Positions 33,142-44,507 of a stretch of 64,000 nucleotides of DNA are shown piece by piece (position 1 is the stretch's first letter; every line of letters begins with the position of its first letter). A program made the position numbers and the translations under genes. Origin of the DNA: Carya illinoinensis. Taxonomy: Eukaryota > Streptophyta > Magnoliopsida > Fagales > Juglandaceae. Location: contig NC_056766.1 of the NCBI RefSeq assembly GCF_018687715.1, positions 18,445,501 through 18,509,500 on the forward strand, given 5' to 3'. A model generated the notes under the pieces. It searched no databases. It was not told the origin of the DNA and saw only the letters and a program-made list of their open reading frames with translations.

Positions 33142-34153
33142 CCACCCAGCGCAGTCAATTTCAGCTCTCGCTTGGTTCCTTAGGTCGATGCTCCATGTTT
33201 GAACCTCAACAATGAAAGGGGGAAGACCTCTCCCAAGTGTCCCAGTCCCCCCTTACCACTCAATTCGAGCGGTTTCAGATATTGCCAAGTCACTAAGGTC
33301 GATGCTCGGTGTTCAAACCAATCGCCACCCAAGGTGGTCAATTTCAGGTCTCATTTGGTTCCATAGGTTGACCGTCCATGCTGGAACCTCAACGATGAAA
33401 GGGGGGAGAACACATCTTCCAAGTGTCCCAATCCCCTTTTCCCACCTAGCTCTATCGATTTCAAATTCTACCTGGTTTCTTAGGTTGATGCTCTGCTCTC
33501 GAACCACGACAATGAAAGGGGGTAACGCTTCTCTCAAGTGTCCCAGACCCCTCTCACCACCTAGCGTGGTCAATTTCAGATCCCACCTAGTTCCTTAGGC
33601 TGATGCTCAACATTCAAACCTTGACAACTAATCGCCACTCTGCAGGGTCAATTTTAGATCCCGCCTGGTCCCTTAGGTTAATGCTCCATGTTCAAACCTC
33701 AACGATGGAAGGGGGGATACCTCTTCCAAGTGTCCCAGTTCCTCCTCGCCACCCAATGTGGTCAATTTTAGATCCTACCTACTTCCTTACGTAGATGCTT
33801 TGCACTCGAATCTTGGCAACCAATCACCACCCAACACAATCAATTTCAAATCATGCCTGGTTCCTTAGGTCAATATTCTGCGCTTGAATCTTGGCGACCA
33901 ATCACCACCTAGTGCGGTCGATTTCAGTTCCTGCCTGGCTCCTTAAGTTGATACTCCGTGCTCGAACTTTGGCAATGAATAAGGGGAACACCTTTCCCAA
34001 GTATCCAAGTCCCCTCTCATTACCCAGTGCAATCACTTCCAGATCTTGCCCAGTTCCTTAGGTCAGCACTTCATTCTCAAACCTTGACAACCAATCACCA
34101 CCCAGCATGGTTGACTTTAAATCCTACTTGGTTCCCCAGGCCAATGCCTCATG
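33142..34153. repeat. 11-unit bipartite tandem repeat inside the pol-less element
   Basis: Eleven degenerate copies of a unit of about 78 bp, recognisable by 'ccaccca...ggtcaatttcagatc...ctggttccttaggt..atgct...cgaacct.gacaa'. Some copies carry an additional stretch of about 50 bp beginning 'tgaaaggggg' and containing 'caagtgtcccagtccc', giving long and short forms. By my reading the order is L-S-L-L-S-L-S-S-L-S-S. The array lies between the protease remnant and the antisense frame, where a full element would carry pol. Confidence 0.8.
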
Positions 34154-34332
34154 AAAATGGGTGAACATGATGGAAATTCCAAAACAAGGCGAATCTCGAT
34201 AAAACTTTAGACAAAACCAAACCGAGAGGATATGAACTCACAATTGCTTGAGAAAAGAACACCAAACGTCACGTTTATTAGATATTCGCATAATTACAAA
34301 GTGCTGAGCCAATACAAAGTACCCCCCAGCAT

Positions 34333-36244
34333 CTAGCAGGGAAAAAAAAAGGAAGAAAAATAAGAGAAATCATGTCGAACATTCAAGGGTGGGAAGCAAG
34401 GTTGGGTAAAACGTCGGGCATCAAGTGACGCCCCCAGAGAGTTGAGAGAGTAGCGGTCCTCTTGAGTAGACATGAACCGGGAAAAGTCCAAAGTCCTAAG
34501 AGTAGTGTAGGGATTTGCCGCCAGATGCCCTCTTACCTTTTCCAACCCCCGGGAGTACCCTACTACCTGTGGCTCCAAGCCTAATTACGAAAACTCTTGG
34601 TTGCCTCAAGCTGGGGAATGATCCGAGCAAGCTTCTCCCTCACCTTTTCCTCTAGGCGGAGTACCAATGCCTACTCTAGACCCTTTTCTTCCAGTCGCAG
34701 TGGCCCTTGCAGTAGACTGAAGGCATGAGGTCTCTTACCTCAGCACCTCCTCTGCATGAAGGTCGAAAGCCTCTTTGCGAAGGTACTTGATGATTCGCTG
34801 CAAGTACTCATTCTAGTCCTCAACCTCCTCACAAGCCCTTTCGGCATGCTCAAGTGCAATCCTAAGTCAGAACATCTCACTATACACCCTGCCGCCCAGA
34901 GCTAGTAGAGCCTCAGCCTCATTCTCAGCCTTGGCCCGACTGTCCACAACCCATGTCGCCACAAATTCAATGCCTTGTTAGTTTAAAGGATGATATGAAA
35001 TCAAAACATGAGGCCCAGTCGATGAATGAGACAAAACAAGGGGGAGAGGGTACTTATTGGGGAGAGAATGTCGTTTAGCAGGTTGACCATTGCCTTAATT
35101 GCCTTAACCCTGGCCTCCTTTGTGCTCAACCTAGAAGGGTGGGACAACAAGGTGCGATCCCCACCCAGAGGCGTCGAGCCCCTAGAAGGACAGATGGAGA
35201 AGGTCGTGGTCCCAGAGACATTAATCGTCTTGTGCTCCGACCTTGGAGGAAGGTTGTCATCCACTAGGTTGGTCGATCTGGAAACTTCACTAGAATCAAT
35301 AGCCGAGGAGGTGTCATGCTTGATTGACAAGTCGGAAGAAGGATGCTAAGGACCAATCCTAGCTCAGCATCACGGGGTTGCCACTAGAAAGGTCTTTGGG
35401 AATAGTTGGTTGGGGAGGAGTCATGCCCATGGAAGCCGCAATTGAACTAGCTCTGGAAGGGCTTGGACCATCACCATCTCCGCCTTGAACAATCCCTTCT
35501 AGTTGGCAGGAGGCGCCCCCCCAGAGCAAAGGAGGCTTCCTGGCTGATGTCTCCTGAGACATGGGAACACCCAAGAATGCCAAACCCAACTCACACAAGG
35601 CCTCAAGGAATGCAGCTTCCAGTTTCTAGTCATCCCTGTAAGAAAGAAAGGGTAGATGTGGCCTCCAAGGGAGAAGATCTAGGCTGCCTCAAGCCGAAAG
35701 TAGGTCCCCCTAATTCAGAAGAGACTGCCTCGCCCTCTTTGCAGAATATCTTAGCCAAACTCCACGACAGGCCATCCAATGGCCACTTCATTCCTCATGG
35801 CATCGAGTGTGCCCAAGTAAGTCCTAACCCACCATGTGAGACCAATCTGGTGTGAGTGAACATAAACTCTCGGACAATCAGGTCTAGATACTACTCCTCA
35901 ATGAACTCTAGGACCATGTGCCACGTCACGCAGCATGACATCAAGATCCTCCAGGCATTGGTGTGCACCTGAGTCGAGGCCATGCCTTGGAAGTCCAAGA
36001 TGTCGAATATCAGATGACAAAAGGGGAGCCTCACGCCCCGAAAGAACATTCTGAAGTATAGGGCCACCTTCTTGGCGTTGCCCTCAACGTCAACGGCCCT
36101 GCTGCCCGAAGCTGGAACCTCCACCGAGTCTAAGATTGCATATGTGCAAAGCAACACATCAAGGGCAGTGAGTTCGATGAAGGTGAACAACCCATGTCCA
36201 TCATAGGAGAGAGGTTTTCTACAGGAAGGAGTCTTGGTGGCCAT
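34333..36244 (-). pseudogene. Antisense extra ORF of a Tat-type element, decayed
   Basis: On the strand opposite to gag, an ATG at 36244 opens 117 codons with a good protein-like sequence (MATKTPSCRKPLSYDGHG, then VALYFRMFFRGVRLPFCH, ILDFQGMASTQVHTNAWR). The 'F-x-x-G-x-R-L-P-F ... Q-V-H-x-N-A-W-R-I-L' pattern matches the plant-mobile-domain-like N-terminus found in extra, antisense ORFs of Tat-lineage gypsy elements and in their domesticated relatives. After a stop at 35891 further fragments continue in the same direction: a Pro/Ser-rich part (35359-35598), a coiled-coil-like part (ALEHAERACEEVED, YLQRIIKYLRKEAF, about 34740-34880) and a C-terminal part (34578-34333). Many stops show decay. 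The family link is from memory of such proteins; the open N-terminal portion is what I trust most. Confidence 0.6.
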
Positions 36245-36568
36245 CAGAAACAGACCTGGAAAATAAGGTCAAAGCAGGATTGCTAGGGAAAGAGAAGAAT
36301 GTGATGGCAAAGGGAAACAAGAGTAGAAAAACAAGCAAAGACAATCACAGAGGTAGAAACGAGGAATAAATAGAGAAGGAGTGACGATTCAAAAGCCCCA
36401 ACGAAAAGAGTGATTGGATGTGAAAATGCGATGATTGAGCGAGGACTTGAGACGGGAGACGTATAGCAGTGATGCAAATCCAAAAGGGGAAGTGGGAGCG
36501 TGGGGAAAAATAAAATTTCTACCACGTGGGAGTGGCAGAAATTTGGAGGATAACTGGAAAGGAGATCT

Positions 36569-37084
36569 TGAACCCAGCTGGGCTGGGCCCAGGCCTCCCA
36601 CTCTAAAGCCTAAAGTCCATGACTGGGTAGGACCGAGAAAGGGCAAGAAAGAAGGCCTAGTAGGCCCAAAGGAGGGGGAAAACTACAGAAAATCTCCCTA
36701 GTCACACCTCATTAATAAGGGACAGATAGGCCGGGATCCTATCTCCTATCAGATCGGCTGCATTGAATGTTGCTTGGAGTGGCTAGCCTCAAAGCTGCAT
36801 TGAATGCGACACCATGCCATCCGAGACAAGAGTGATCATTACAAAGACAAAAGGGTCTCATGTGGATTGGATGTAAAGGGAGAAATGCTGACAATGGAAG
36901 AGAAGTTACACACTCGATCATTCTCGCTAGCTTTTTCCATAACTTCTTTCTTCCTTTGCTCCTTCAAGAAAACTTTGACTTTGGTATCAGAGGTGACACG
37001 ACCATCACTCGCTGCCCTTTCCTTCCACTCTCGCAAGTACAGTAGCGTTGTCGTTGCCTAGTGGCTATAAGACACGCTTCAACA
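36569..37084 (+). mobile_element. Right LTR of the pol-less element
   Basis: Starts TGAACCCAG after a purine-rich stretch and ends CTTCAACA. It aligns to 30462-30968 with many differences, indicating an old insertion compared with the copia and gypsy elements in this window. Confidence 0.72.
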
Positions 37085-38734
37085 CACACATTAATAAATA
37101 TTATTACAAACATATCATTTTAATACATTATTTTAAGATAGGATCCACACTTTTGCAAAAATCTATAAAACTTTGGTCTCCACTTCATCTATTTACTATT
37201 TAGAAAAAATGTTTTTAACTTTTTAATATCCAAACATCATCAATCTATCTCTTCCAGCTACTCAATTATTTCATATTACCAATCTCATTGACATTTGCTC
37301 TTATAGTTGAATGGCCATGACCACTTCTTTAAAGAGTAAGGATTAGAGCATGAAGGGAATGAGAACAATACCCCAAAATCATAAGGCAAAGAAAAAAACA
37401 ACCAAAACAAGGGAAGGTGATAACCCTAGTGTGTAGCCAGGGGTGGAACTAGGAATGTTTTGTTAAGGGCCAACCGACGTAAATATAAAAGTATGTAACT
37501 TCTTATAGTCTACCTCTTTATGAGTACGCGTGCAGTATCAAAGATATGTTTACCAAATAACTTGTAAAAAGAGACTTGGATATTCCTTGCCTCTTAAGAG
37601 ATGTTAAAAAATTAAAAAATTAAAAATCAATGTGAGAATGTGATATTTTATTAATGACAAAAACAAAAGGTGTAAGTATGAAAAAATTATTAAAAAACTA
37701 AAAGAAATCTTGAAAATTAAGTACTAAGTGAGATTATTGAAAACTTATGGGGGAGTACATTTTCTTTGTGTTGATAACATCTTAAAAATATCTATATAAT
37801 AAAACTCACCTGTGTAGCCAAAAATACTTTGCCAATAAAAATCTCATCCTCGTCATTCCCCACTCATCATATCTAAAATTAAGAGACCTTAAGAAACTCT
37901 AAAGTCATGGAAGGACTCCAAAGTCTAGCAGGCACATCACTATAGAATGACTTCTAGGGAAAGATATAGTGAAAAATAGAGTTCATTAAGATGAGAAAAT
38001 ATTTAAAAAAGAGCAATTCCTCCAATAGATCCTTGCCGTTGACTTCTTTTGACCGTGCTGCTTCGTGTTCGGATGACCACTTCATAAACTTCTCCCCCCG
38101 AAGGAGGGGGCATGGAAAAAGGAAATTGTAAAGAAGAAAAATATTCATTAGGAATAAAGAGCATGGTATTGATTTTCGTGCCAAGTCAAAGATAATTTAA
38201 ATAGTTTAAAAAGAATAAAAATAAATTAAAAATTAAAAAAATTAATAAAAATATATTTTATAATGTGTGTAGATAATAAGTAAAATTTTTTTTAGATTTT
38301 TACTACGTACAAGAAAAGTCGCGTACTAATCTGCGTACAAATACTAATTCATTTATATTCAAAATTTAAATTAATACTATTTTTAATAAAATTTACTTTT
38401 TAACTAATTTTAATAAATTGGTGTACATGTTAGTGCACAGTTATTCTGACTTTTAATCTATTCTGACTATTCCGACCAAAATTTGTTTATTTTTGTTCTA
38501 AAAATAAGGATAAACCCATTTTCCAATATTAAGCTCTTTTTCCTAAGGGTATAAATTCGAAAATGAGTTTGCTTCCTCTTTTTCTTAATACTCCTATTTG
38601 TTTTTTGTTTTTTTTTTTTTTTTGATATTTCCTATAAAACAAAACTCGAATTTAATAAATTTAATAAGGAATGACAATAGCCAATGGGAAGATTGGGGGC
38701 TGGGGGTGTGACCCTTCAATTTTGTGAAAAGCTA

Positions 38735-39122
38735 ATTGTGGAGAGTTTTTATAATTTTAACAATTTATTTTTTAGAAAAACAAAGAAATTCAATATTTTA
38801 TATTTTATCACATATGATCAGTTCAAAAAGGACAAAAAATCTCAAGTCTTGTTTGGATTTAACTAGGGGCATAACGGGTCCGGTTCAGTCTTGATTTGGA
38901 CAAAAATTAGAACCAAATCGGTATGCATCAGTTTTGTATTTTTTAAAACTAATTACGTATCATTTATTCTCATAAACAAATTGTGGAGAGTTTTTGGTTA
39001 TTTTAACAATTTTGTTTTGTTAGAAAAACAAAGAAATTCAATATTTTATATTTTATCACATTTGATCCATTCAAAAAGAACCAAAAAAATAAAAATAAAA
39101 AATCTCAAGTCTTGTTTGGATT
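38735..39122. repeat. Local duplication of about 130 bp
   Basis: Two copies, 38735-38860 and 38979-39122, share 'aaaacaaagaaattcaat' and 'attttatcacat' blocks and the same end. The second has an extra A-rich insertion of about 18 bp. The spacer is unrelated. Confidence 0.75.
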
Positions 39123-39124
39123 TG

Positions 39125-39130
<6 letters not shown>

Positions 39131-39159
<29 letters not shown>
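39131..39159. repeat. (TA)n microsatellite
   Basis: Fourteen or so uninterrupted TA units. Confidence 0.95.
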
Positions 39160-39161
<2 letters not shown>

Positions 39162-39955
39162 CTTTCATAAATATTCAAAAACATTTTCCTGTATATACTT
39201 TATTTGGTTGTTAAACTAAGTTTAACTTATTTTAAATTAATTATTAGCGAGACTCTTTAATTTTTTTAATTTTTTTAAAAAAGTTAAATTTATTTTAACA
39301 TATTTCATATATTTTAAATTAAAAATTTAAATTCATCTCAATTTAAAAAATTAAATCCATTTTAATATGACTTTAAAATATTATTATTTATAATTCAACT
39401 CAACTCATATCAATATTTAAATATAACCTTAATTATCCAATTAAAGATATTTTTCAAAGCACCTAAACGTTGAAATAAAATCTTAAAATCAGTAATTTGA
39501 AGAAAAGTTGAAAAATCTTAAACAAAGATATTTTTTTTGTTGGCAAATTTTTTATTTTATTTATGTTTTGTTTTTAATTATTTATTGCCGTGTAAAACAT
39601 TCTCCCAACAAAATTTCTATCTAAAATATGGCTAAAACAAACGTATGCGGTCCCAGTTTCCGAGTCATCTCCATCTGCTACGCGTGTTTGAACAAGCTGC
39701 TGCTGTTAATGCATGGAATGGAGTCCAAGCCCGGTCGAGCGTACTTTTTACACTGTTCTTTACGCAGAAACACACGCATTCACACCCCAAAAAGCTCGAA
39801 TGAAAGGACATCTGTGTTTGTTGAAGGAGTGTTGGGGTCAAAAGTCCCAGAAGATTTTAAAGTTTTTAAGGCAAGACAATCCCACCACGACTCAAAGTCT
39901 CCCCCCCTTAGTCTAGTCTTCTGCTGTTGCAGTCCAGTCAACTCAACCTCCCCCC

Positions 39956-40192
39956 ATGGACACGCCAATATTTTTCTTCTTTTTCCCATTTCTTTCGAAT
40001 TTCCTTCAACCCAAAAACCCAAGTACTCTCTCTTTACAATTACTTGTGAAATCTGTCCTTTTTCTGGAATCTCCTCTGTGTCTTCCTCCTTCGGTTTTCG
40101 TCCCACCTGAAACCAAAACAATCATTGTATTTGTCCCATGCATATGTGTAGTTGAGAAACAACGGTCGAAACATTTCTCGGCACTTGGCTAA
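39956..40192 (+). other. Upstream ORF of RLK gene 1 (78 codons)
   Basis: An ATG at 39956 opens 78 codons (MDTPIFFFFF...HFSALG) ending with TAA at 40190-40192, two bases before the main ATG at 40195. The same-length uORF is kept in gene 2. If the transcript includes it, ribosomes terminating here would be placed to reinitiate at the main ATG. Most differences between the two copies change amino acids, so the peptide itself does not look conserved. Whether it lies in the mRNA is unknown, since the transcription start is not evident. Confidence 0.4.
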
Positions 40193-40194
40193 GA

Positions 40195-43100
40195 ATGAAG
40201 AAGCGTGAGGAAAGCATCCCTCTACTCCATTTCTCCTTGTTTTTCATGTTCTTGTTCTGTCCTTTGGTCTTCTCTGAACTACCCTCAAACCAAAGAAACG
40301 CCATGATCGATCTTTCTAATCTCCTTAACAAAACAGATTTATCATGGAATATTAGCAAGGAACCATGTTCGTGGAACAGAGTTACCTGCAGCTCCGGGAA
40401 TTCTTCCATAACAGAAATCTCTCTTTCGGGCTTTTCCCTCTCTTCCTCAGACTTTCTGCCTCGTCTTTGCAAGATAGATTCTTTGAGGAGAATTGATGTC
40501 TCCAACAACGCTCTGACCTTAATCCCGGAGGGATTCATCAAGGATTGCGGTAAGATTGGAGGGCTGGAGCTCTTGAATATTAGCAGAAACAGGTTGGTTG
40601 GTCCTCTACCTACTTTTCAAGGATTCGTTGGGTTGAAGTTCTTGGACCTGTCTTTCAATTCATTGAATGGAAACATTAATTTACAGTTAGATGGATTGAT
40701 TGCCCTCAAAAGTTTGAATCTTAGTGCCAACCATTTCAGTGGCCTTATCCCTACCAATCTTGGGAAAGCCATGGATTTAGAGCAGCTTGAGCTCTCTGCG
40801 AATGCCTTTGAAGGTCGAATTCCTGATCAAATAATGGGTTACCAGAGTTTGACTCTGATTGACTTAGGTGTAAATAATCTTTCCGGCCCTGTTCCTGATA
40901 GAATTAAAGACCTCTCTAAATTGGAAGTTTTGATTCTATCTTCCAATAACTTCAGGGGGCAAATCCCAGCAGCCATTTCAAATATCAGAACCCTTTCACG
41001 TTTTGCAGCCAATCAAAACCACTTTGAAGGTACTATTCCCAGTGGAATTACAAGATTCCTCAAGAACTTAGACCTTAGTTATAACAAGTTAAACGGGTCG
41101 ATTCCTACAGACATGTTGTCGCCGTCAAATTTGCAGTCTGTAGATTTGTCTTATAATTTGTTAAACGGATTGATACCTTCAAACATATCTCCAAGTTTGG
41201 TCAGGTTGAGATTGGGAAGCAATTCTCTTGATGGGCCAATCCCTTCTTCGGTGTTTGGAAAACTTGAGAAGTTGATGTACCTAGAGCTGGAAAACAATAG
41301 CTTGACCGAACTTATACCTCCGGAGTTGGGTTCTTGCCTGAGCTTGGCACTGTTGAATTTGGCAGGCAATAACCTGACTGGTACTTTACCGGGACAGTTG
41401 GGAAATCTAAGCCATCTTCAAGTTATGAAGCTTCAATCCAACAGGCTGGTTGGAGAAATCCCGGTTGAAATTGCTCTACTACAGAAATTGTCTACACTGA
41501 ATGTCAGCTGGAATTTGCTGAACGGTACAATACCTTCTTGGATTTCAAGCATGCGAAACCTTGTTAACGTGAATTTACAAGGTAACAGTCTCAGTGGTTC
41601 GATACCATACGATATTTCCCGTTTGAATTCTCTGTTAGAACTCCAGCTCGGAGAAAACCAACTTACCGGTAAGATTCCAGTGATGCCAGCAACATTGCAG
41701 ATTGCTCTAAATCTCAGTAGCAACCTCTTTGTGGGACCTATTCCAGATTCCTTTCAACGGCTTACAGGATTAGAAGTTTTGGATCTCTCAAACAATCAAT
41801 TGACAGGGGAAATTCCAACGTTTCTGACTGAAATGAGATCCTTGACACGGTTGCTACTTTCTAACAATCAACTATCTGGAATTATTCCAAAGTTTCCGTC
41901 ATGGCTTACTCTTGAGGCAAGAGGAAATGAGCATCTTACTAACACTACAACATCAAACACTTCACCAAAATCAGCCAAGAAGGGAAAATCAGTTGCCGCT
42001 GCGCTTCTGATTGGGTTTGCAGCTGCTCTTTTCGCTGTTGGGTTAGTCACAGGCCTTGCTATATCAATCTCAAGACGATATTACAGGGTTAATGATGAAC
42101 AACCACAATCAGCAGAGGATGTTCCCCCTCCTCAGGTCATCCAAGGCAATCTATTAACTGCAAATGGAATCCACAGATCGAATATCAACTTCACCAAAGC
42201 TATGGAAGCAGTTGCATACTCAAAAAACATTATGCTGAAGACTAAGTTTTCAACCTATTATAAAGCCATCATGCCATCTGGATCAAGCTACTTTGTTAAG
42301 AGGATTAATTTGAGTGATAAGATATTCCAATTTGGCAGCCATGATAAATTCTGGCGAGAGTTGGAGGTTTTGGGGAAACTGAGCAATTCAAATGTGATGA
42401 CTCCTTTAGCCTATGTTTTGTCTGTTGACAATGCTTATCTGTTTTATGAGTTTTTTCCAAAGGGAACCCTTTTTGACGTTCTTCATGGTAGCCTGGAAAA
42501 TGCTTTGGATTGGGCGAGCAGATACAGCATAGCAGTTGGGGTCGCTCAGGGTCTTTCTTTTCTGCAAGGTTGCACCTCCGGCCCGATACTACTACTTGAT
42601 CTATCAAGCAGAAACATCATGCTGAAGTCCCTCAAGGAACCTCAAATTGGAGATATCGAGCTATGCAAGGTGATCGATCCCTCAAAGAGCACTGGAAGCC
42701 TTTCTATGGTTGCTGGTTCTGTTGGCTATATTCCTCCAGGTTAGAAACTCTTTTCCTCATATTTGAGATTTCCAAAATCACATAATAGTCACGGGCCTGT
42801 TATTTTTTCCATATTTCAATCCTTTGTGAAGTCATCTCAATTGTATAATATATTGGTTTGTTTCTGTTTAGTGACATCATATTCTTCTTGGCCATGCATG
42901 CCTTCCTTCAATTGAATTCCTTTCTGAATTTGATTAATGACGTCCACTGTTAGTGTCTAAATATCTGATGTTATTTGTTGGTGGTTGGCAGAGTATGCTT
43001 ACACGATGAGAGTAACAATGGCTGGAAACGTTTACAGTTTTGGTGTCATTCTCCTGGAACTGCTGACCGGAAAACCAGCTGTTAGTGAGGGAACTGAGTT

Positions 43101-43299
43101 GGCCAAGTGGGCCTTAAGCAACTCAGTCAGGCAAGACAAATGGGATCACATCCTTGACCCTAATATCAGCAGAACATCACTTGCCATCAGAAGTCAGATG
43201 CTTCAAGTCCTGAAGGTTGCTCTTGGTTGCGTAAATGTATCACCAGAAGCAAGGCCAAAGATGAAGAATGTGCTAAGGATGCTCCTAAACGCAAGATAA
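40195..43299 (+). CDS. LRR receptor-like kinase (atypical kinase domain), copy 1
   Basis: Two exons, 40195-42739 and 42992-43299 (GT/AG intron of 252 bp), encode 950 residues. A signal peptide (residues about 1-27) is followed by an N-terminal cap with CSWNRVTC, about 20 leucine-rich repeats (about 85-575) of the plant LxxLxLxxNxLxGxIP type, a membrane helix (about 599-624) and a cytoplasmic kinase-like domain (about 660-948). The beta-3 lysine is present (FVKRI, Lys702), the catalytic loop reads LLDLSSRN (Asp802 kept, HR lost), DFG is replaced by DIE (Asp820), and no GxGxxG loop is seen, so phosphotransfer is doubtful. The splice site falls within IPP-E-YAY, giving the usual PPE activation-segment end. 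By recollection it is closest to Arabidopsis At1g34420. Such proteins sit in the plasma membrane and sense extracellular cues; ligand and partner are unknown. It is tandemly duplicated at 58503-61556. Confidence 0.92.
42740..42991 (+). other. Intron of RLK gene 1
   Basis: Starts GT after ...ATTCCTCCAG and ends ...GGTTGGCAG before AGTATGCTT. Splicing restores the frame through Pro-Pro-Glu-Tyr-Ala-Tyr; without it the frame stops in the intron. Intron position and both splice sites are kept in gene 2. Confidence 0.9.
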
Positions 43300-44011
43300 A
43301 AAGCATACCCTCATGAGATAAAATCATCTTGGAAATTGAGGTTCTATACTTTCTTAGTAGAGAATTGGTAAAAGGGAAAATCTTCTTTCTCCATGCAAGA
43401 ACTGGAAGCATTATTTTGATCAATCCGAATGTAGAAGTTACATATTTTATTTATCAACGTCTTCCCCCTCCCTCCCTCCCTCCCTCCCTCCCTCAGCAAT
43501 ATGATACCTTTATCATGTATAATAGAGATACATACAAAGTTTGCTCTGATTGACTAATCTGTCTACTTCTATTCATCTTACAACCGTGCATTAATGAGGC
43601 CTGAAGCCAAGCTCCTGCTTAATCATATCTTTCATAACTGCATCCAACTATACATCTGGATTTAAAGACTCTTACTGATTTCAAGATGAACTTTGTCTGT
43701 TCCTTGGAATGGCACGGTTTCTCTCCAGTTGCTGGTTTGAGAAATGGTAATTTCACAACAAAATTTACACGTGCTTTTAGAAGATATCTAGAGGCTGATA
43801 TCTATCTTTTACAATGTATACTTTTGAATTATGGTGATTTGCTTCTATGAACCAACTCATTTACTTCTTCATTACACCACCAAATTAGCATTTAATAACA
43901 TATCTTTTTTAGTTTTTAAACTCATATATTTCGACTACTATAATCAATGAATTTATAAAGGTTTTTTTATTTTTAAAGTTAAAGATTCAAGAAGTTATGG
44001 CTTAAATCCCC
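43300..44011. other. 3' flank of RLK gene 1
   Basis: Contains the 3' untranslated region of the kinase gene and then AT-rich DNA. From about 43755 to 43980 the sequence is unrelated to the equivalent region of A2 (61970-62145), so one or both copies have acquired an insertion or replacement there. No gene seen. Confidence 0.5.
43467..43494. repeat. (CCCT)n microsatellite in the 3' flank of RLK gene 1
   Basis: Seven or so CCCT units, longer than at the equivalent site of gene 2 (about 61699-61719), showing slippage after duplication. Confidence 0.85.
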
Positions 44012-44203
44012 GTTTGGATTGAGAAAGCATTTCATCTCATCTAATCTTATCATTATAATTTTTTTAAATTATCACACAAAATATAATAAACAATTCAGCT
44101 TTCTCAAATCTCAAAATAATAATAATATTTAAAAATAATATTTTAATAATATTTTATTCAACTTTTATCTTTTATCTAAAGCCATCCCATCTCATCTTTG
44201 AAT
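44012..44203. mobile_element. MITE copy in A1, absent from A2
   Basis: Begins gtttggattgagaaagcat and carries the interior words of the AT-rich MITE family; its right end is degenerate (catctttgaa). The A2 block runs straight from 'gaagttatgag' to 'ggacagagtac' (about 62150-62180) without it, so A2 shows the empty or near-empty site. Confidence 0.6.
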
Positions 44204-44300
44204 AGACAGAGTTCTTTGGTACAATATATAAAAGAGCTTCATCTTCACACAAGCAAAATATGTAAAGTATATCATCATCAACGTCGCCAACATAAATCTT

Positions 44301-44507
44301 GTTTGGATTGAGAGAGCATTTTAATTCATTTTATATTATCTCATCTAATCATTATAATTTTTTCAAACTCTCACATAAAATACAATAAACAATTCAACTT
44401 TTTCAAATTCTAAAACAAAATAATATTACAAAATACTATTCTAACATTAATTTATTTAATTTTTAACTTTCATCTCATCTCATCTTAACTCAACTCACAA
44501 TCCAAAC
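44301..44507. mobile_element. MITE with 10-bp terminal inverted repeats
   Basis: Ends gtttggattg (44301-44310) and caatccaaac (44498-44507) are exact inverse complements around a non-coding AT-rich core. The equivalent copy in A2 lies at 62260-62421, so this insertion predates the duplication. Confidence 0.7.

Larger units (their letters stand above)
30462..37084 (+). mobile_element. Old pol-less Ty3/gypsy derivative (Tat/Ogre style)
   Basis: Two direct LTRs (30462-30968 and 36569-37084) are alignable throughout but with many substitutions and small indels. The left LTR is followed by TGGCATCGTTTATGGG, a decayed form of the TGGCGCCGTT-type primer site usual in Tat/Athila elements. The interior holds decayed gag and protease on the plus strand (31050-32896), then no RT, RNase H or integrase, an 11-unit tandem repeat (33142-34153) and a long decayed antisense frame (36244-34333). 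A purine-rich stretch (ggaaaggagat) precedes the right LTR. The missing polymerase makes it a non-autonomous derivative that would have depended on relatives. No 5-bp target-site duplication could be confirmed at these edges, so the ends may be off by a few bases. Confidence 0.8.
37085..39656. other. Intergenic AT-rich DNA with a local tandem duplication
   Basis: No gene recognised in 2.6 kb. A segment of about 126-144 bp beginning 'attgtggagagttttt' is duplicated at 38735-38860 and 38979-39122 (ending 'tcaagtcttgtttggattt' in both), and a (TA)n microsatellite follows at 39131-39159. Short open frames are AT-driven. Confidence 0.5.

Noticed and set aside
35026..35855. Plus-strand frames within the pol-less element
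   Set aside because: They are shadows of the antisense frame, which has the more protein-like sequence and recognisable pattern.
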